The notes under the pieces were generated by a model that saw nothing but the letters and a program-made list of their open reading frames with translations, had not been told where the DNA came from and made no database searches. 64,000 nucleotides of DNA from Pseudomonas paraversuta (GTDB taxonomy: Bacteria > Pseudomonadota > Gammaproteobacteria > Pseudomonadales > Pseudomonadaceae), in NCBI RefSeq assembly GCF_904063065.1, contig NZ_CAJFCL010000001.1:1-64000 (forward strand), written 5' to 3'. Both the position numbers and the translations under genes were made by a program. This document shows, piece by piece, positions 26,922-37,200 of the stretch (positions within the stretch are counted from its first letter, which is position 1; the number at the start of each line of letters is the position of its first letter).

Positions 26922-28046
26922 TTATTTCTGATTCGTCCCGAACCTCTGTAGCTGCATCTCCTGCAGCCGGCTCAGGGTGCGGCGAAAGGCAAACTCCAGA
27001 TAACCTTGGGTGTACAGCTGATTCATTGGCACTTGCGCCTCAATGCACACCGGTACTTTGCGGTCGTAGCACTCGTCTACCAGTGCGATGAAACGTCGTA
27101 CGCTGTCGTCGAATCTGGACAGCTGCGGCAATTCGCGATCTCCTGCCTCGACCTTTACCGGGCCATCTTCGGTCCCCCGGGCAATCTTGCCCTCCCGTTG
27201 CTCGGCACTCAGGCAAGGCACATCACTGAGCAGTATCACTTTGAAGCGGTCACAGATATCCATGAACTCACCGGCGGCCAACGGCTGCTCGCACAGCTCA
27301 TGAAAGTTGCACCACAGCACAGTGTCGCTGGCTTGCACCACCCGCACAGAGCGATGTCCGACGCTAATCGGCAGGTCAGAGGCAGCCTGCCCCCGGGTCA
27401 GTTCTGCAAACACTGGCGGCATGACACTCGGCTGCCCCGGACCGGTCACCCAATAGCGTTGTTTGGCAATGCCGGGATGCAAGCGATGATCCTCGGTGCC
27501 GTCGACCGAGACGATGTCCATATGCTTGAAAATTGCGCTAATCGCAGGGGCAAAGCGTTCTTTGTTGTGCCCCTGGCTATACAGCTGCTCCGGCGGTTGA
27601 TTGGAGGTACAGACCAGTACCACCCCCTCATCAAACATCACCTGAAACAAACGCCCGAGAATTATGGCGTCACCGATGTCATTGACGAACAGCTCGTCAA
27701 AACACAGAACCTTGAGCTCTTTGCCCAACTCCTTGGCCAGAACGTTAAGCGGGTCGGTGGTACCGGTCAGTTGAAACAGCCGCTGATGCACCCATTGCAT
27801 AAAGTGATGGAAATGCTGGCGCCGCGCCGGGACTTGCAGGCTCTGGTAAAACTGATCCATCAACCAGGTTTTCCCCCTGCCCACCGGCCCCCACAGATAC
27901 ACGCCCCTGACCTCCCGGGAGCCTTGCTGCAGAGCCTCGTGGCAACGTTGCAGCACCTGTACCGCCTGCCATTGGGCCGGATCATGGACAAAACCTTGCT
28001 GCTCGACGGCCTGTTGCCAGGCACTGAGGGGGGACTCAACATTCAT
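26922..28046 (-). CDS. zapE: cell division protein ZapE (AFG1-like ATPase)
   Basis: A 374-residue P-loop ATPase of the AFG1/ZapE family with Walker A GPVGRGKTWLMD (near residue 60) and Walker B VLCFDELFVNDIGD (near 125), plus family motifs HFHHFMQWVH, TSNQPPEQLY and LSRFDDSVRRF. In E. coli ZapE associates with the Z-ring under stress. Start MNVESPL at 28046; in-frame codons upstream would add ~50 poorly conserved residues. Confidence 0.87.
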   Translation of the reverse strand: MNVESPLSAWQQAVEQQGFVHDPAQWQAVQVLQRCHEALQQGSREVRGVYLWGPVGRGKTWLMDQFYQSLQVPARRQHFHHFMQWVHQRLFQLTGTTDPLNVLAKELGKELKVLCFDELFVNDIGDAIILGRLFQVMFDEGVVLVCTSNQPPEQLYSQGHNKERFAPAISAIFKHMDIVSVDGTEDHRLHPGIAKQRYWVTGPGQPSVMPPVFAELTRGQAASDLPISVGHRSVRVVQASDTVLWCNFHELCEQPLAAGEFMDICDRFKVILLSDVPCLSAEQREGKIARGTEDGPVKVEAGDRELPQLSRFDDSVRRFIALVDECYDRKVPVCIEAQVPMNQLYTQGYLEFAFRRTLSRLQEMQLQRFGTNQK

Positions 28047-28342
28047 TGCGATGACGGGCTCCGGAATCAGATCCGCCAGTATGCCAGCAAGGCCATGTCT
28101 TTCGGCACTTGAAATTGTCCAGGGCACCACCACATTGTTACCCGAGCGGTAACAGAGCATTTTGCCATCAGGCCTTTTTACTTTGATGGATCGGCGTATC
28201 ATTTAATGGGTGTAATGAACTGTAATTGAAACAACAGGACACTTCGTACGACGCTTATCGATTCTTTAACTCGCGCCGTAACTTCTTTCCGCCTGCATGG
28301 CAAATGAAGTGAGTCAGTTTGATAACTTTAGAGGCCACTCCC

Positions 28343-28597
28343 ATGAAAACTTTAATTGCGTTATTCCTTGCCGGCTTTGCCAGCCTGGCCGTTGCAAGTG
28401 GAAGTACAACGCAGCCACCCTCGTCGGTCGAGCACTACAGCTACGGGTCGAAACTGGACATTGCGAAAGTGATCAGTCTGTCCAGCATCCCCGATGTATG
28501 CGAGGTTGTTCCGGCGCAAATGATCTATGAAGACTCCCATGGTCAGCGTCACACCCTTGAATACCAGGTGATGGGCGACGGTTGCAGCAACCGCTAG
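28343..28597 (+). CDS. DUF2790 secreted small protein, copy 1
   Basis: An 84-residue exported protein: signal peptide ~1-19 (cleavage after AVAS), then the DUF2790 region with YGSKLDIAKVIS, VCEVVPAQM and the GQRHTLEYQ...GCSN ending. Two conserved cysteines could form a disulfide. Its sequence, length and upstream region match the next gene (28883), so the two are a tandem duplication. Function unknown; the family is mainly found in Pseudomonas. A strong terminator follows. Confidence 0.8.
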   Translation: MKTLIALFLAGFASLAVASGSTTQPPSSVEHYSYGSKLDIAKVISLSSIPDVCEVVPAQMIYEDSHGQRHTLEYQVMGDGCSNR

Positions 28598-28632
28598 ACA
28601 CAGACAGTTGCACCCACGGACGCAACCCCCGG

Positions 28633-28658
28633 GCCCCCTCTTTCGAGGGGGCTTTTTA
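28633..28658 (+). terminator. intrinsic terminator after first DUF2790 gene
   Basis: GCCCCCTC/GAGGGGGC stem (28633-28640 with 28645-28652), TTTC loop, then TTTTTA. It is a textbook rho-independent terminator, so the two DUF2790 copies are separate transcripts. Confidence 0.85.
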
Positions 28659-28882
28659 TTGGGCGGGCAAAACACCCGATTATTACTGATCCGGAAAGAC
28701 TGCATGGCAAAGGTTTGACTTTAATCAATACGGCAGACGCGTATTCTATGTTCATCCCTCAGCACAACATTGAAACAGGGCACGGTACTTCGTATTACGT
28801 CGCACGTCTGACGGCGTAATAACTTCTCCCGCCGACACGGCAATTGAAGTCAGTGATACGTGATTGTTTTAAGGTCTCAACA

Positions 28883-29137
28883 ATGAAAAGTTTGATTGTT
28901 CTTGCACTGATTGGTTTTTCAACACTGGCGGGCGCTGATGAACTTCAAGTCGCGCAACAACCGGCTGTAGAACATTACACCTATGCCACCAACCTCGATA
29001 TTGCGAAAGTTATCAGTGTGTCGCCTCTGGATGACGTCTGCGAAGTCGTTCCGGCGCAAATGACCTACGAAGACCATCAGGGTCAGCGTCATATTCTCGA
29101 GTACCGCGCAATGGGTAACGGCTGCAGTAACGGTTAA
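28883..29137 (+). CDS. DUF2790 secreted small protein, copy 2
   Basis: An 84-residue paralogue of the preceding gene: signal peptide ~1-18, then YATNLDIAKVIS, VCEVVPAQM and GQRHILEYR...GCSNG. The two mature regions are similar along their length. Upstream sequence also resembles copy 1 (TACTTCGTA, GTAATAACTTCT, GCAATTGAAGT against related bases in the first), so promoter and leader were duplicated too. Function unknown. Confidence 0.8.
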   Translation: MKSLIVLALIGFSTLAGADELQVAQQPAVEHYTYATNLDIAKVISVSPLDDVCEVVPAQMTYEDHQGQRHILEYRAMGNGCSNG

Positions 29138-29381
29138 TACAGGCGCGACTGCAGGACGAGGTCGATAACAATCGGGGGTTCTGGTTGTCATCGCCCTGGC
29201 AGGGTCAGAATTTGATGAGCGAGGCCGCGCATGACCTGGGATCGAGGCGAATGTCGCAACGTAGCGGCATGGGTCTGGTGAGCAGCGAAGAATGCGACTT
29301 TGTCAGTGGCAAGTTTGCCTGCGACTTGCGGGAGATAACCCGGGAGTAATGGCTGGCACGGCAAAACCGCACCTCAAATAA

Positions 29382-29411
29382 AGCCCGACCCTGCATTGGC
29401 AGGGTCGGGCT
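29382..29411 (-). terminator. intrinsic terminator after PepSY gene
   Basis: AGCCCGACCCTGC (29382-29394) and GCAGGGTCGGGCT (29399-29411), 13-base arms with a four-base loop; on the minus strand TTTATTTG follows. It terminates the gene at 29450-29731. The 312-base gap 29138-29449 otherwise holds only a doubtful 44-codon frame (29215-29349, plus). Confidence 0.75.
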
Positions 29412-29449
29412 CGAAGCGCTTGGCCAGCGGTTCGTGAAAGACGTCAGAA

Positions 29450-29731
29450 TCAGTCTTTTTTCTCGGAAATCACTTTGCCGCTATGGTCAAAAGTGGTTTC
29501 GACCTCGACTTCCACGCCGTCAATTTTCTTCAGGCCTTCAGCTTTCCAGATGCCTGCAGCCGGGTCTTGCAGCTCGATTTTCTTGATCACGGTGTAACCA
29601 TTTTTGCCCTGAAGCACTTGAACTGCTTCTTCGGAGAAGGCCCAGTTCGGACCCGGAGTAGCAGCCATCGCAGCGCCGGAGCTCAACAGGACAGCGGCAG
29701 TGATCGCAGCAGCAAAGGTTTTCTTCAACAT
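29450..29731 (-). CDS. PepSY-like secreted small protein
   Basis: A 93-residue exported protein: signal peptide ending near AAMAA (residue 24), then a single PepSY-like beta-alpha unit (AVQVLQGKNGYTVIKKIEL...YEADGLKKIDGVEVEV-type pattern) ending in SEKKD. Such stand-alone periplasmic PepSY proteins are thought to bind or inhibit peptidases or sensors; the partner here is unknown. It has its own terminator. Confidence 0.7.
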   Translation of the reverse strand: MLKKTFAAAITAAVLLSSGAAMAATPGPNWAFSEEAVQVLQGKNGYTVIKKIELQDPAAGIWKAEGLKKIDGVEVEVETTFDHSGKVISEKKD

Positions 29732-29895
29732 TGTCTTAACTCCATTAATTGATGTTGCGTCTGGTACTCAATGTGACTGGAACAACCGTAGCAGATATAA
29801 AACAGCCCATGGAGCTAAATGGCATGCTTTTGATCTGGCTCAGGTTCTCGTTAACTCCGGCACAGGGTTAGAATGCTCGGCCTCAAGGAGAACCA

Positions 29896-30885
29896 ATGAG
29901 CGATACGCGCCACGCACCAGCCCAATACGATGCCATCACCGAAGCTGCTGCTCAGTGGTGCATGCGTTTGCACGAGCCCGATTGCACAAACCAGGAGCGT
30001 GAAGCATTCGCTGTGTGGCTGCACGCAGACCCTCTCCACGCCATCGAGTACGAAGCCATGCTCGATATCTGGGATATCAGCGAGCACTTGCCCCGCCCGG
30101 CGCAAATCACTGCGGGCCCTGAAAAACAACGTCGCAGTACCTGGCAACGCCTGAGCATTGCTGCCGCAATCCCCCTGATCGCGGTTCCACTGGCCGCTTA
30201 TGGCGGCTGGCAACTGGGCTGGGTGCCCAGCTCCTATCAGCGCCTTGAAGCAGGTAATAGCGTAAAAACCGTGACCCTGGCCGATGGCAGCCAGGCAGAA
30301 CTTAATCTTGGTACGCAACTGACCTTCAGCAACTACAAGGACCAGCGCCGGGTTTCCCTGAAAAATGGTGAAGCCTTTTTCAAGGTAAGCCACGATGCCT
30401 CGCACCCCTTCGTGGTGCAGGCGGCCGAAGGACGGATCCGGGTCACCGGCACCCAGTTCAATGTGTGGATGTATGAAGACCAGGTGCGGGTGACACTGGT
30501 GGAGGGCTCGGTGCTGGTGACCAGCAACAAGAATCTGAAGAGTGACGGCTTGCGCATCGAACCGGGGATGCAGGCACGCTATAAAGCCGGCGACTACGCC
30601 CCGCAGATCAGCCAGACTTACACCAACGCACCGGAGCTTGCATGGCGCGACGGCAAGCTGGTGCTGGACAACCTGCCGCTGGCCGACGCCTTGCCCCTGA
30701 TCAATCGCTATCTCGGCACACCTCTGGTGCTGGCCGACAACGCCGCCGGAAAACTGCGCATTGGTGGCGTCTTCAATACCCGGGACATCAATCAGTTGGT
30801 GAATTCCCTGCCCAAGGTGTTGCCGGTGTACCTGAGCCTGGGCCAGGACGGCAAACCGCTGATCAGCTCTTTGCCCCGCGGCTAA
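29896..30885 (+). CDS. FecR-family anti-sigma regulator, possibly FpvR
   Basis: A 329-residue inner-membrane signal transducer: cytoplasmic N-terminal anti-sigma region (EAAAQWCMRLHEP...NQEREAFAVWLHADP) and a membrane helix at ~90-108 (AAAIPLIAVPLAAYGGW). A periplasmic FecR domain follows (LADGSQAELNLGTQLTF, RRVSLKNGEAFFKV, VTGTQFNVW), then a C-terminal region that would contact the signalling domain of a TonB receptor. Length fits FpvR (~331 aa), which restrains PvdS and FpvI. No receptor or sigma gene adjoins it; the nearest sigma is at 20493, beyond the pyoverdine pump. AAGGAG precedes the ATG. Confidence 0.8.
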   Translation: MSDTRHAPAQYDAITEAAAQWCMRLHEPDCTNQEREAFAVWLHADPLHAIEYEAMLDIWDISEHLPRPAQITAGPEKQRRSTWQRLSIAAAIPLIAVPLAAYGGWQLGWVPSSYQRLEAGNSVKTVTLADGSQAELNLGTQLTFSNYKDQRRVSLKNGEAFFKVSHDASHPFVVQAAEGRIRVTGTQFNVWMYEDQVRVTLVEGSVLVTSNKNLKSDGLRIEPGMQARYKAGDYAPQISQTYTNAPELAWRDGKLVLDNLPLADALPLINRYLGTPLVLADNAAGKLRIGGVFNTRDINQLVNSLPKVLPVYLSLGQDGKPLISSLPRG

Positions 30886-31254
30886 CCCCGGGGCAATCAA
30901 ATACCCCCATCCCTGGCAAGCCCGCGCCTGCAAGACCGGCGTCAGCGCGCCCCGTATTCACACCCGGTAACCGGATCCACCCTGCCCCCTGCAAACTCAC
31001 ATTCAAGGGCGTCCCTCGGCAGGGCTGTCTGTTGAACTTTGCAGTCCGGCAGGTGCCAGTACAGAAAACGAAGCACATTAAAAAAAATTAATAATCGGTT
31101 AAAACACCCGCCCGTAAAGGGCCCTTGGGTGAATGCGGCGATTTCACGACAAATTTTCTACATTCCGCTGTTCATGATTTACACCGCTCATTCGTCTAAT
31201 TAACCGAGAGCATTTTTTATTTTCCTGATCAGGCTCTGAAAAGGAGTTTTTTGC
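30886..31254. other. gene-free region
   Basis: A 369-base stretch between the FecR gene and the Fur-like gene. The last 170 bases are AT-rich and likely hold the promoter of the gene at 31255. There is a CACCC/GGGTG imperfect hairpin near 31106-31132. I see no conserved reading frame or known RNA. Confidence 0.4.
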
Positions 31255-31638
31255 ATGCGAGACCAGCAAATGCCAACGGACGGCCAACAGCATCGCGAAT
31301 CCACATTCCAGCCTGACCCCGAGTTGCTGGAAGCGCTTGCGCCGTTGCAAGGCAATGAACGGATCCGCCACTTACTTAAATGCTTCGGGCTGCGTACCAG
31401 CCTGGTACGGCTCAAGGTCATCGATGCGTTGCTGACAACAGCCGGAAGTGATCGCCGGCTGGGGGTGCGCGGCATGCACAGTCACTTGCTGGCACTGGAT
31501 ATTCCACTGTCGTTTCTGAGTGTACGAGAGGTGCTCAAGCGTCTGTGCAGCGAGGGTGTGGTGGTACTGAACCAGGACAAAAGCTACAGCCTGCATCCAC
31601 AGGCTGAAGCCGTATTGACTGGCAAAATCGAGGCTTAG
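31255..31638 (+). CDS. Fur-like winged-helix protein lacking the metal-binding domain
   Basis: A 127-residue protein whose middle (~35-110) resembles the DNA-binding domain of Fur/Zur: LLKCFGLRTSLVRLKVIDALL then VREVLKRLCSEGVVVL, the wing-containing region. The C-terminal dimerisation/metal domain with HHH and CxxC motifs is missing. AAGGAG 8 bases upstream supports the start. Small proteins of this kind in Pseudomonas are labelled Fe2+/Zn2+ uptake regulators, without proof as far as I know. Its stop overlaps the convergent next gene by four bases. Confidence 0.65.
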   Translation: MRDQQMPTDGQQHRESTFQPDPELLEALAPLQGNERIRHLLKCFGLRTSLVRLKVIDALLTTAGSDRRLGVRGMHSHLLALDIPLSFLSVREVLKRLCSEGVVVLNQDKSYSLHPQAEAVLTGKIEA

Positions 31639-31823
31639 ATCTTGGTCTTGCGGCGCATCACGCCGTTGATCACTACCACCACCACTGCCACGCCGATGGC
31701 AATGTACTGGAACATTTTCTCGGAAATCATGCCGGCGTTCTGCATGTACGAAAGGCCGAACATGATCCCCAGAACCACCAGTGAAATCAGAATCGAGTAT
31801 TTCAAGCGCTGTGAAGAGGTCAT
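31635..31823 (-). CDS. small two-helix membrane protein
   Basis: A 62-residue protein with two hydrophobic helices (about residues 9-26 and 38-55) and a basic C-terminus (MRRKTKI). Function unknown; it does not match a family I can name. Its 3' end overlaps the Fur-like gene by four bases on the opposite strand. Confidence 0.65.
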   Translation of the reverse strand: MTSSQRLKYSILISLVVLGIMFGLSYMQNAGMISEKMFQYIAIGVAVVVVVINGVMRRKTKI

Positions 31824-31971
31824 TACCTGTTCCTGAAAGTAAGGCTAAAAATGTAAGCCGGAAATTTAACAAATATGCCGGGTTTGCGGAGATGATTTGA
31901 AACAACCGTGGTCTCATCTTACAGCCGGGGACGCTTTTTAGCTCCCTGGCGATAACCTTGAGGATTTACCC

Positions 31972-32106
31972 ATGTTGCGTCGAATCACCCGGCTGGTTCC
32001 GCTGTTGCTCATCCTGGCCATGAGCGGTTGTGTGTTTTTCCCAGGTCACGGATGGCATCACGATCACCGTTACTACGATGGCGGCCCTGGTTATTACCAC
32101 CGCTAA
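31972..32106 (+). CDS. tiny His/Tyr/Gly-rich lipoprotein
   Basis: A 44-residue protein: basic-hydrophobic signal, lipobox AMSGC (Cys19), then a very short mature tail rich in His, Tyr and Gly (WHHDHRYYD, YYHR end). GAGG lies 8 bases before the ATG. Similar short His-rich lipoproteins occur in Pseudomonas with unknown role; metal binding is conceivable. Small enough to be missed by gene finders. Confidence 0.65.
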   Translation: MLRRITRLVPLLLILAMSGCVFFPGHGWHHDHRYYDGGPGYYHR

Positions 32107-32139
32107 TGCTTGACCCCGAGCCTGCCCCGCAGGCTCGGG

Positions 32140-33045
32140 TCAGTGTCGAAAGCCGCTACCGGGCCGCGCACACAAATCCACCAGCCAGTCGACAAACACC
32201 CGTACCCTCGAAGACAGCTGGCGATGTGACGGGTACAACGCCGTCAACGCCAGACGCGGCGGTAAACAGTCGCTCAGCACCTCTTGCAAACGCCCTTCGC
32301 GCACCAGTTGAGCCACGTGATAATGCGGCGCCTGAACCAGACCGTATCCCGCCGTGCACGCTGCCAGATACCCTTCTGCACTGTTAACTGAAATTTTCCT
32401 GGGCAGGTCGATCATGCGCACCTGCTCACCGTCCTGAAACTCCAGCCCGTAGCGCTTGCCCGACACACTGGAGAAATACTCCACCATCTGGTGCCCGCTC
32501 AAATCCTCGAGGGTTTGCGGAACACCGCGGGCTTGCAGATAGTCGGGGCTGGCGCAGGTTACCTGATCCATCATCACCAGCGGGCGCGCCACCAGCGAGT
32601 CATCCATCGTCAGCCCGCCGCGGATCACGCAATCCACACCCTCACGAATCAGGTCTACCGGACGATCGCTGAGGCCGATTTCCAGCTCGATCAACGGGTA
32701 GCTGCGGGTGAACTCAGGCAACGCCGGGAACACCACCAGACGCCCCACGGCCGCTGGCATATCGACCCGCAACTTGCCTTTTGGCTGGCTGCTGTTGAAT
32801 AGCCCTTCGGCTTCTTCCAGATCGGCCAGCAAACTGACGCAGCGCTGGTAGTAGGCGGCGCCATCCAGGGTGGGACTGACCTGACGGGTGGTGCGATGTA
32901 ACAACTGCACCCCCAAATGCGTTTCCAGTTGCTTGATCAGCACCGTGACCGAGGCGCGGGGCATTTGCAGGCTGTCTGCGGCCTTGGCAAAGCCACCCAG
33001 CTCGACGATCCGGGTGAAGACCAGCATGGCGTTGAATCGGTCCAT
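32140..33045 (-). CDS. LysR family transcriptional regulator
   Basis: A 301-residue LysR-type regulator: N-terminal winged HTH (FTRIVELGGFAKAADSLQMPRASVTVLIKQLE), then an effector-binding domain with VDCVIRGG near residue 140. It belongs to the CrgA/PA-type branch. It is divergent from the aldo/keto reductase at 33154 with 108 bases between starts, the usual layout for a LysR regulator and its target. Confidence 0.88.
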   Translation of the reverse strand: MDRFNAMLVFTRIVELGGFAKAADSLQMPRASVTVLIKQLETHLGVQLLHRTTRQVSPTLDGAAYYQRCVSLLADLEEAEGLFNSSQPKGKLRVDMPAAVGRLVVFPALPEFTRSYPLIELEIGLSDRPVDLIREGVDCVIRGGLTMDDSLVARPLVMMDQVTCASPDYLQARGVPQTLEDLSGHQMVEYFSSVSGKRYGLEFQDGEQVRMIDLPRKISVNSAEGYLAACTAGYGLVQAPHYHVAQLVREGRLQEVLSDCLPPRLALTALYPSHRQLSSRVRVFVDWLVDLCARPGSGFRH

Positions 33046-33153
33046 GGTCTTTCCACTGTTTAGATTTTACGAACAGTCATAATGCTTTTACCCGGTTTAT
33101 CTTGCCAGTGTCGGGGTTAACAATAGTCCCTCCACTACTCAGGAGCACCCCGC

Positions 33154-34149
<996 letters not shown>

Positions 34150-34198
34150 GTCCTCGACTCCTCAGGACATAACCCGCACCTGGCGCCCCTTGAAAACG

Positions 34199-34228
34199 CT
34201 GCAGGAGCTGGCTTGCCAGCTCCCACAA
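34199..34228. repeat. REP element
   Basis: Palindromic GGAGCTGGC-TT-GCCAGCTCC in a GCAGGAGC...TCCCACAA frame, a single REP unit between the convergent aldo/keto reductase and tamB genes. Confidence 0.65.
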
Positions 34229-34241
34229 ACAAGCCAGAGCC

Positions 34242-37200
34242 TCAGAAATCCCGTTTGTAGAAGATATCCAGCGAACTGGCGACGCCGCTGGCAACCTCCA
34301 CATACACCCGTTTGCTGAGCTTGTAGCGCAAGGCAATGGTGCTGGCGGGTTCAAATACGCCAACCCCGTAGCGCACACTCAATCGTTCGTTGATCTTGCC
34401 ACTGGCCACCACTGCGGTGTCATTGCCACTGCCTTCGGTATCGAGCTCAAAATCCTTGATCCCCAAATGATTGGCCAGATCCGTGGTAATTCCCGAACTG
34501 CCCATCAGCCCTAAGCCCAAAGCTGCCTGAGCGAGCAAGTTGTCATCTTCGCCAGTACCTGTCAGCGGACGCCCCAGAACCAGGTACGACAAGGCCTGCT
34601 CCTGACTCATGGCCGGCTCCGAGAAGATTTGCGTGGTGGGCTGCTCCGCGCTGCCCGTCAAGCGAATCCCGGCGATGACGTCGTCAGTCTGGCGAACCGC
34701 TTCAATGTCCAGATACGGCTGATCGATAGGGCCTGCAAACAGCAGACGCGCCCGGCGAATGGTCAGCCTCTGGCCATAAGCACGGTAGCGACCATTGTTC
34801 AGACGCAACTCACCCCGGGTGTCCATGTTGTTGCCAATATGCACCTGGCCCGCCAGATCGGCATTCAGGCCAAAGCCCGAAAACGTCAGCAGCTCTTGCC
34901 CAACCACCACGTTGATGTCCATGTCGACCACCATGGGGGGCGCCTCATCCGACACCTGTTGCCCGACAATCACAGTGTCATCCGAAATCTTGACCGTCGA
35001 AGGCGGCAATTCGCGAACCACGATTTCACCTTTGGGTACGTTTACCGTGCCCGCAATCATCAGAGTGTTATTGGCGTTAAGCGAAATTTTCAGGTCCGGC
35101 GCAACCTCTAGCTTGGCGTATGGCTCAACCGTGACCGGAAGATGATTGCCCTTGACCAAGACATTGACCGCCGTGGCCTTGCCCCAGGCCACATCGCCGC
35201 TGATGCTGCCCTGCCCCTGCTTGCCGCTGGTCCAGCCACCATTGAGCTGCGCGGTTTCGCCGTTGATATTGGCCGTCAGTTGCAGGTTCTCGAAGTTGGT
35301 CGGCAGTTGCGGGCCCGACACCTCACCACCGGTCAGGGCCACATTGCCGTTGATGTGCGGCGCCAGCAAACTGCCCGCGATCGTGCCCGAGCCATTCAAC
35401 TGCCCCGTGAGCTTTTCAACCATGGGTACAAAGGGACGAACGACCGAAACATCCAGCCCGCTCAGGCGGAACTCACCGGTAATCGGCTTGTTTTTCGGCA
35501 ATGGATTGATCCGTGCGCTGAGCATCAATTGCCCCAGCTTGCCACCGTCAAAATCGAACCGCGTGTCGACCCGGTCAGGGGTCAGGTTGCTGGTCAATTT
35601 GAACGTCTGATACGGGAAGTTCAGCCACTGGCCCTTATCTTTGATACGCAAAGTGCCACCGCTGGCATCCACCACAACCTGGCCCTTCGGCCCGCTGGCA
35701 GGCAAGTCCAGCAACAGGTCTGCGTTGAGCTGACCCTGCCACTGGAAATCCTTGGGCAACCACTGCGCCAGACTGTCGAGGGGGAACTGCTTGAGGTGCA
35801 ACCGCAGTTGCGGGTCCGGCACCAGACGCTGATCTTCACTGCACAGGCTGGCAGGACCGGAGATCCAGCATTGCGCCCCCAGGTTGACCCGGCCATCGGC
35901 CAGACGCTCGAGACGCGCCGGTTTTTGCAGCTGCCAATCCTGGCCCCCAGCCTTGATGTCACCACTGACCAGTCGTCCACGCCAGTTGTCTTTGTCCAGG
36001 CCACCGTCCAGTGCCATACCCAGCTGCAGAGTTGGCCCTTGCAAAGCCAGTTTCAGCTGTTGACGCTTGATATCGCCGCTGCCGTTAGCGGTCAGTACAC
36101 CGAACTGAGTATCACCGGCCTGAATTCCGCTGCCCTTGAGGTCGATCCGGCCTCGCTGATTGCCATCGAGGCTGGCGTTCAGGGTCAGGTTTTGCAGGTG
36201 GTTGTCAGCAAAAGCCAATTGCTGGCCATTCAACACAACCTTGCCTTGCGGCGCCTTGAGCGTACCGGCAACGTCGACCTGCCCTTTAAGTTGCCCGCGC
36301 AGTTCAGGCCATAGCTGACCCAGGCGCGGCAAATTGAGGTCCAGTTGTGCCTTGATCTGTTGCTGCAAACTGGCGGTGCCGTTAATCCGGTTATCCCCCA
36401 GACGAATGTCCAGCGCACTGACGGTCCAGGCCTCGCCTTCACCCGCGGCTTTGGCCTGAAGCATGGCGGGCAAGCCACGCAGACGGCCTTTGAGGTCAAG
36501 ATTGGCATCCAGCTTGAGGCGCTCGTTCTTGAACTCGCCGGCGCTACGCAAGGGCCCCGCCAGCGTGCCAGGCAATTCGGCAACCCAGTAAGCGGGGTTG
36601 ATGGCGCTCAAGTCCAGCGCGGTGTCCCAGGCAACCCCGTCGGCAAACTGAACATTCACGTGGCCCTCGGCTTTGCCCTGCCCGGCAACCAGCTTGAGCT
36701 CCGGCAGGAAGATTTTGCCCAGATCGCCACTGAACGGGCTGCTGAGGCTGAACTTGCCTGCAGGCCCGTCGAGGTCGGCCTTGAAGTTGCCCAGGTAATT
36801 GCCGTCGCGGTAGGAGACTTCGCCGCTAAAGGTACGAAGATCCACATCAGGTTTGGCGATGACCGGGTAAAGGTTATGCCAGGGGAATTCCAGCCAGTCG
36901 ATCTTGGCCTCGGCGCTCAATCCCTGATGCCAGTCCACCTGCCCCGAGAGCTTCAAGTGTTGCTGGGGGCCGGAGGTCAATTGCAGTGCCGCGATCTGTG
37001 CGCCCCTGGCATCCACTCGCCCTTTGAGCAGCAGATTTACCGGCGTATTTTCAGCCGGCAAGGTGGCGCTGCCGTTCAGCTCGTAACCGTCCTTCAAATC
37101 ACCTTTGGCGCTGAGCACCAGCTGTTCGACTTGCAAGGTGTCCGGCAGGTCGAAGCCGGGGTTGAACTGCTCCGATGTGATCTTCAACTGCGCCGGCAGG

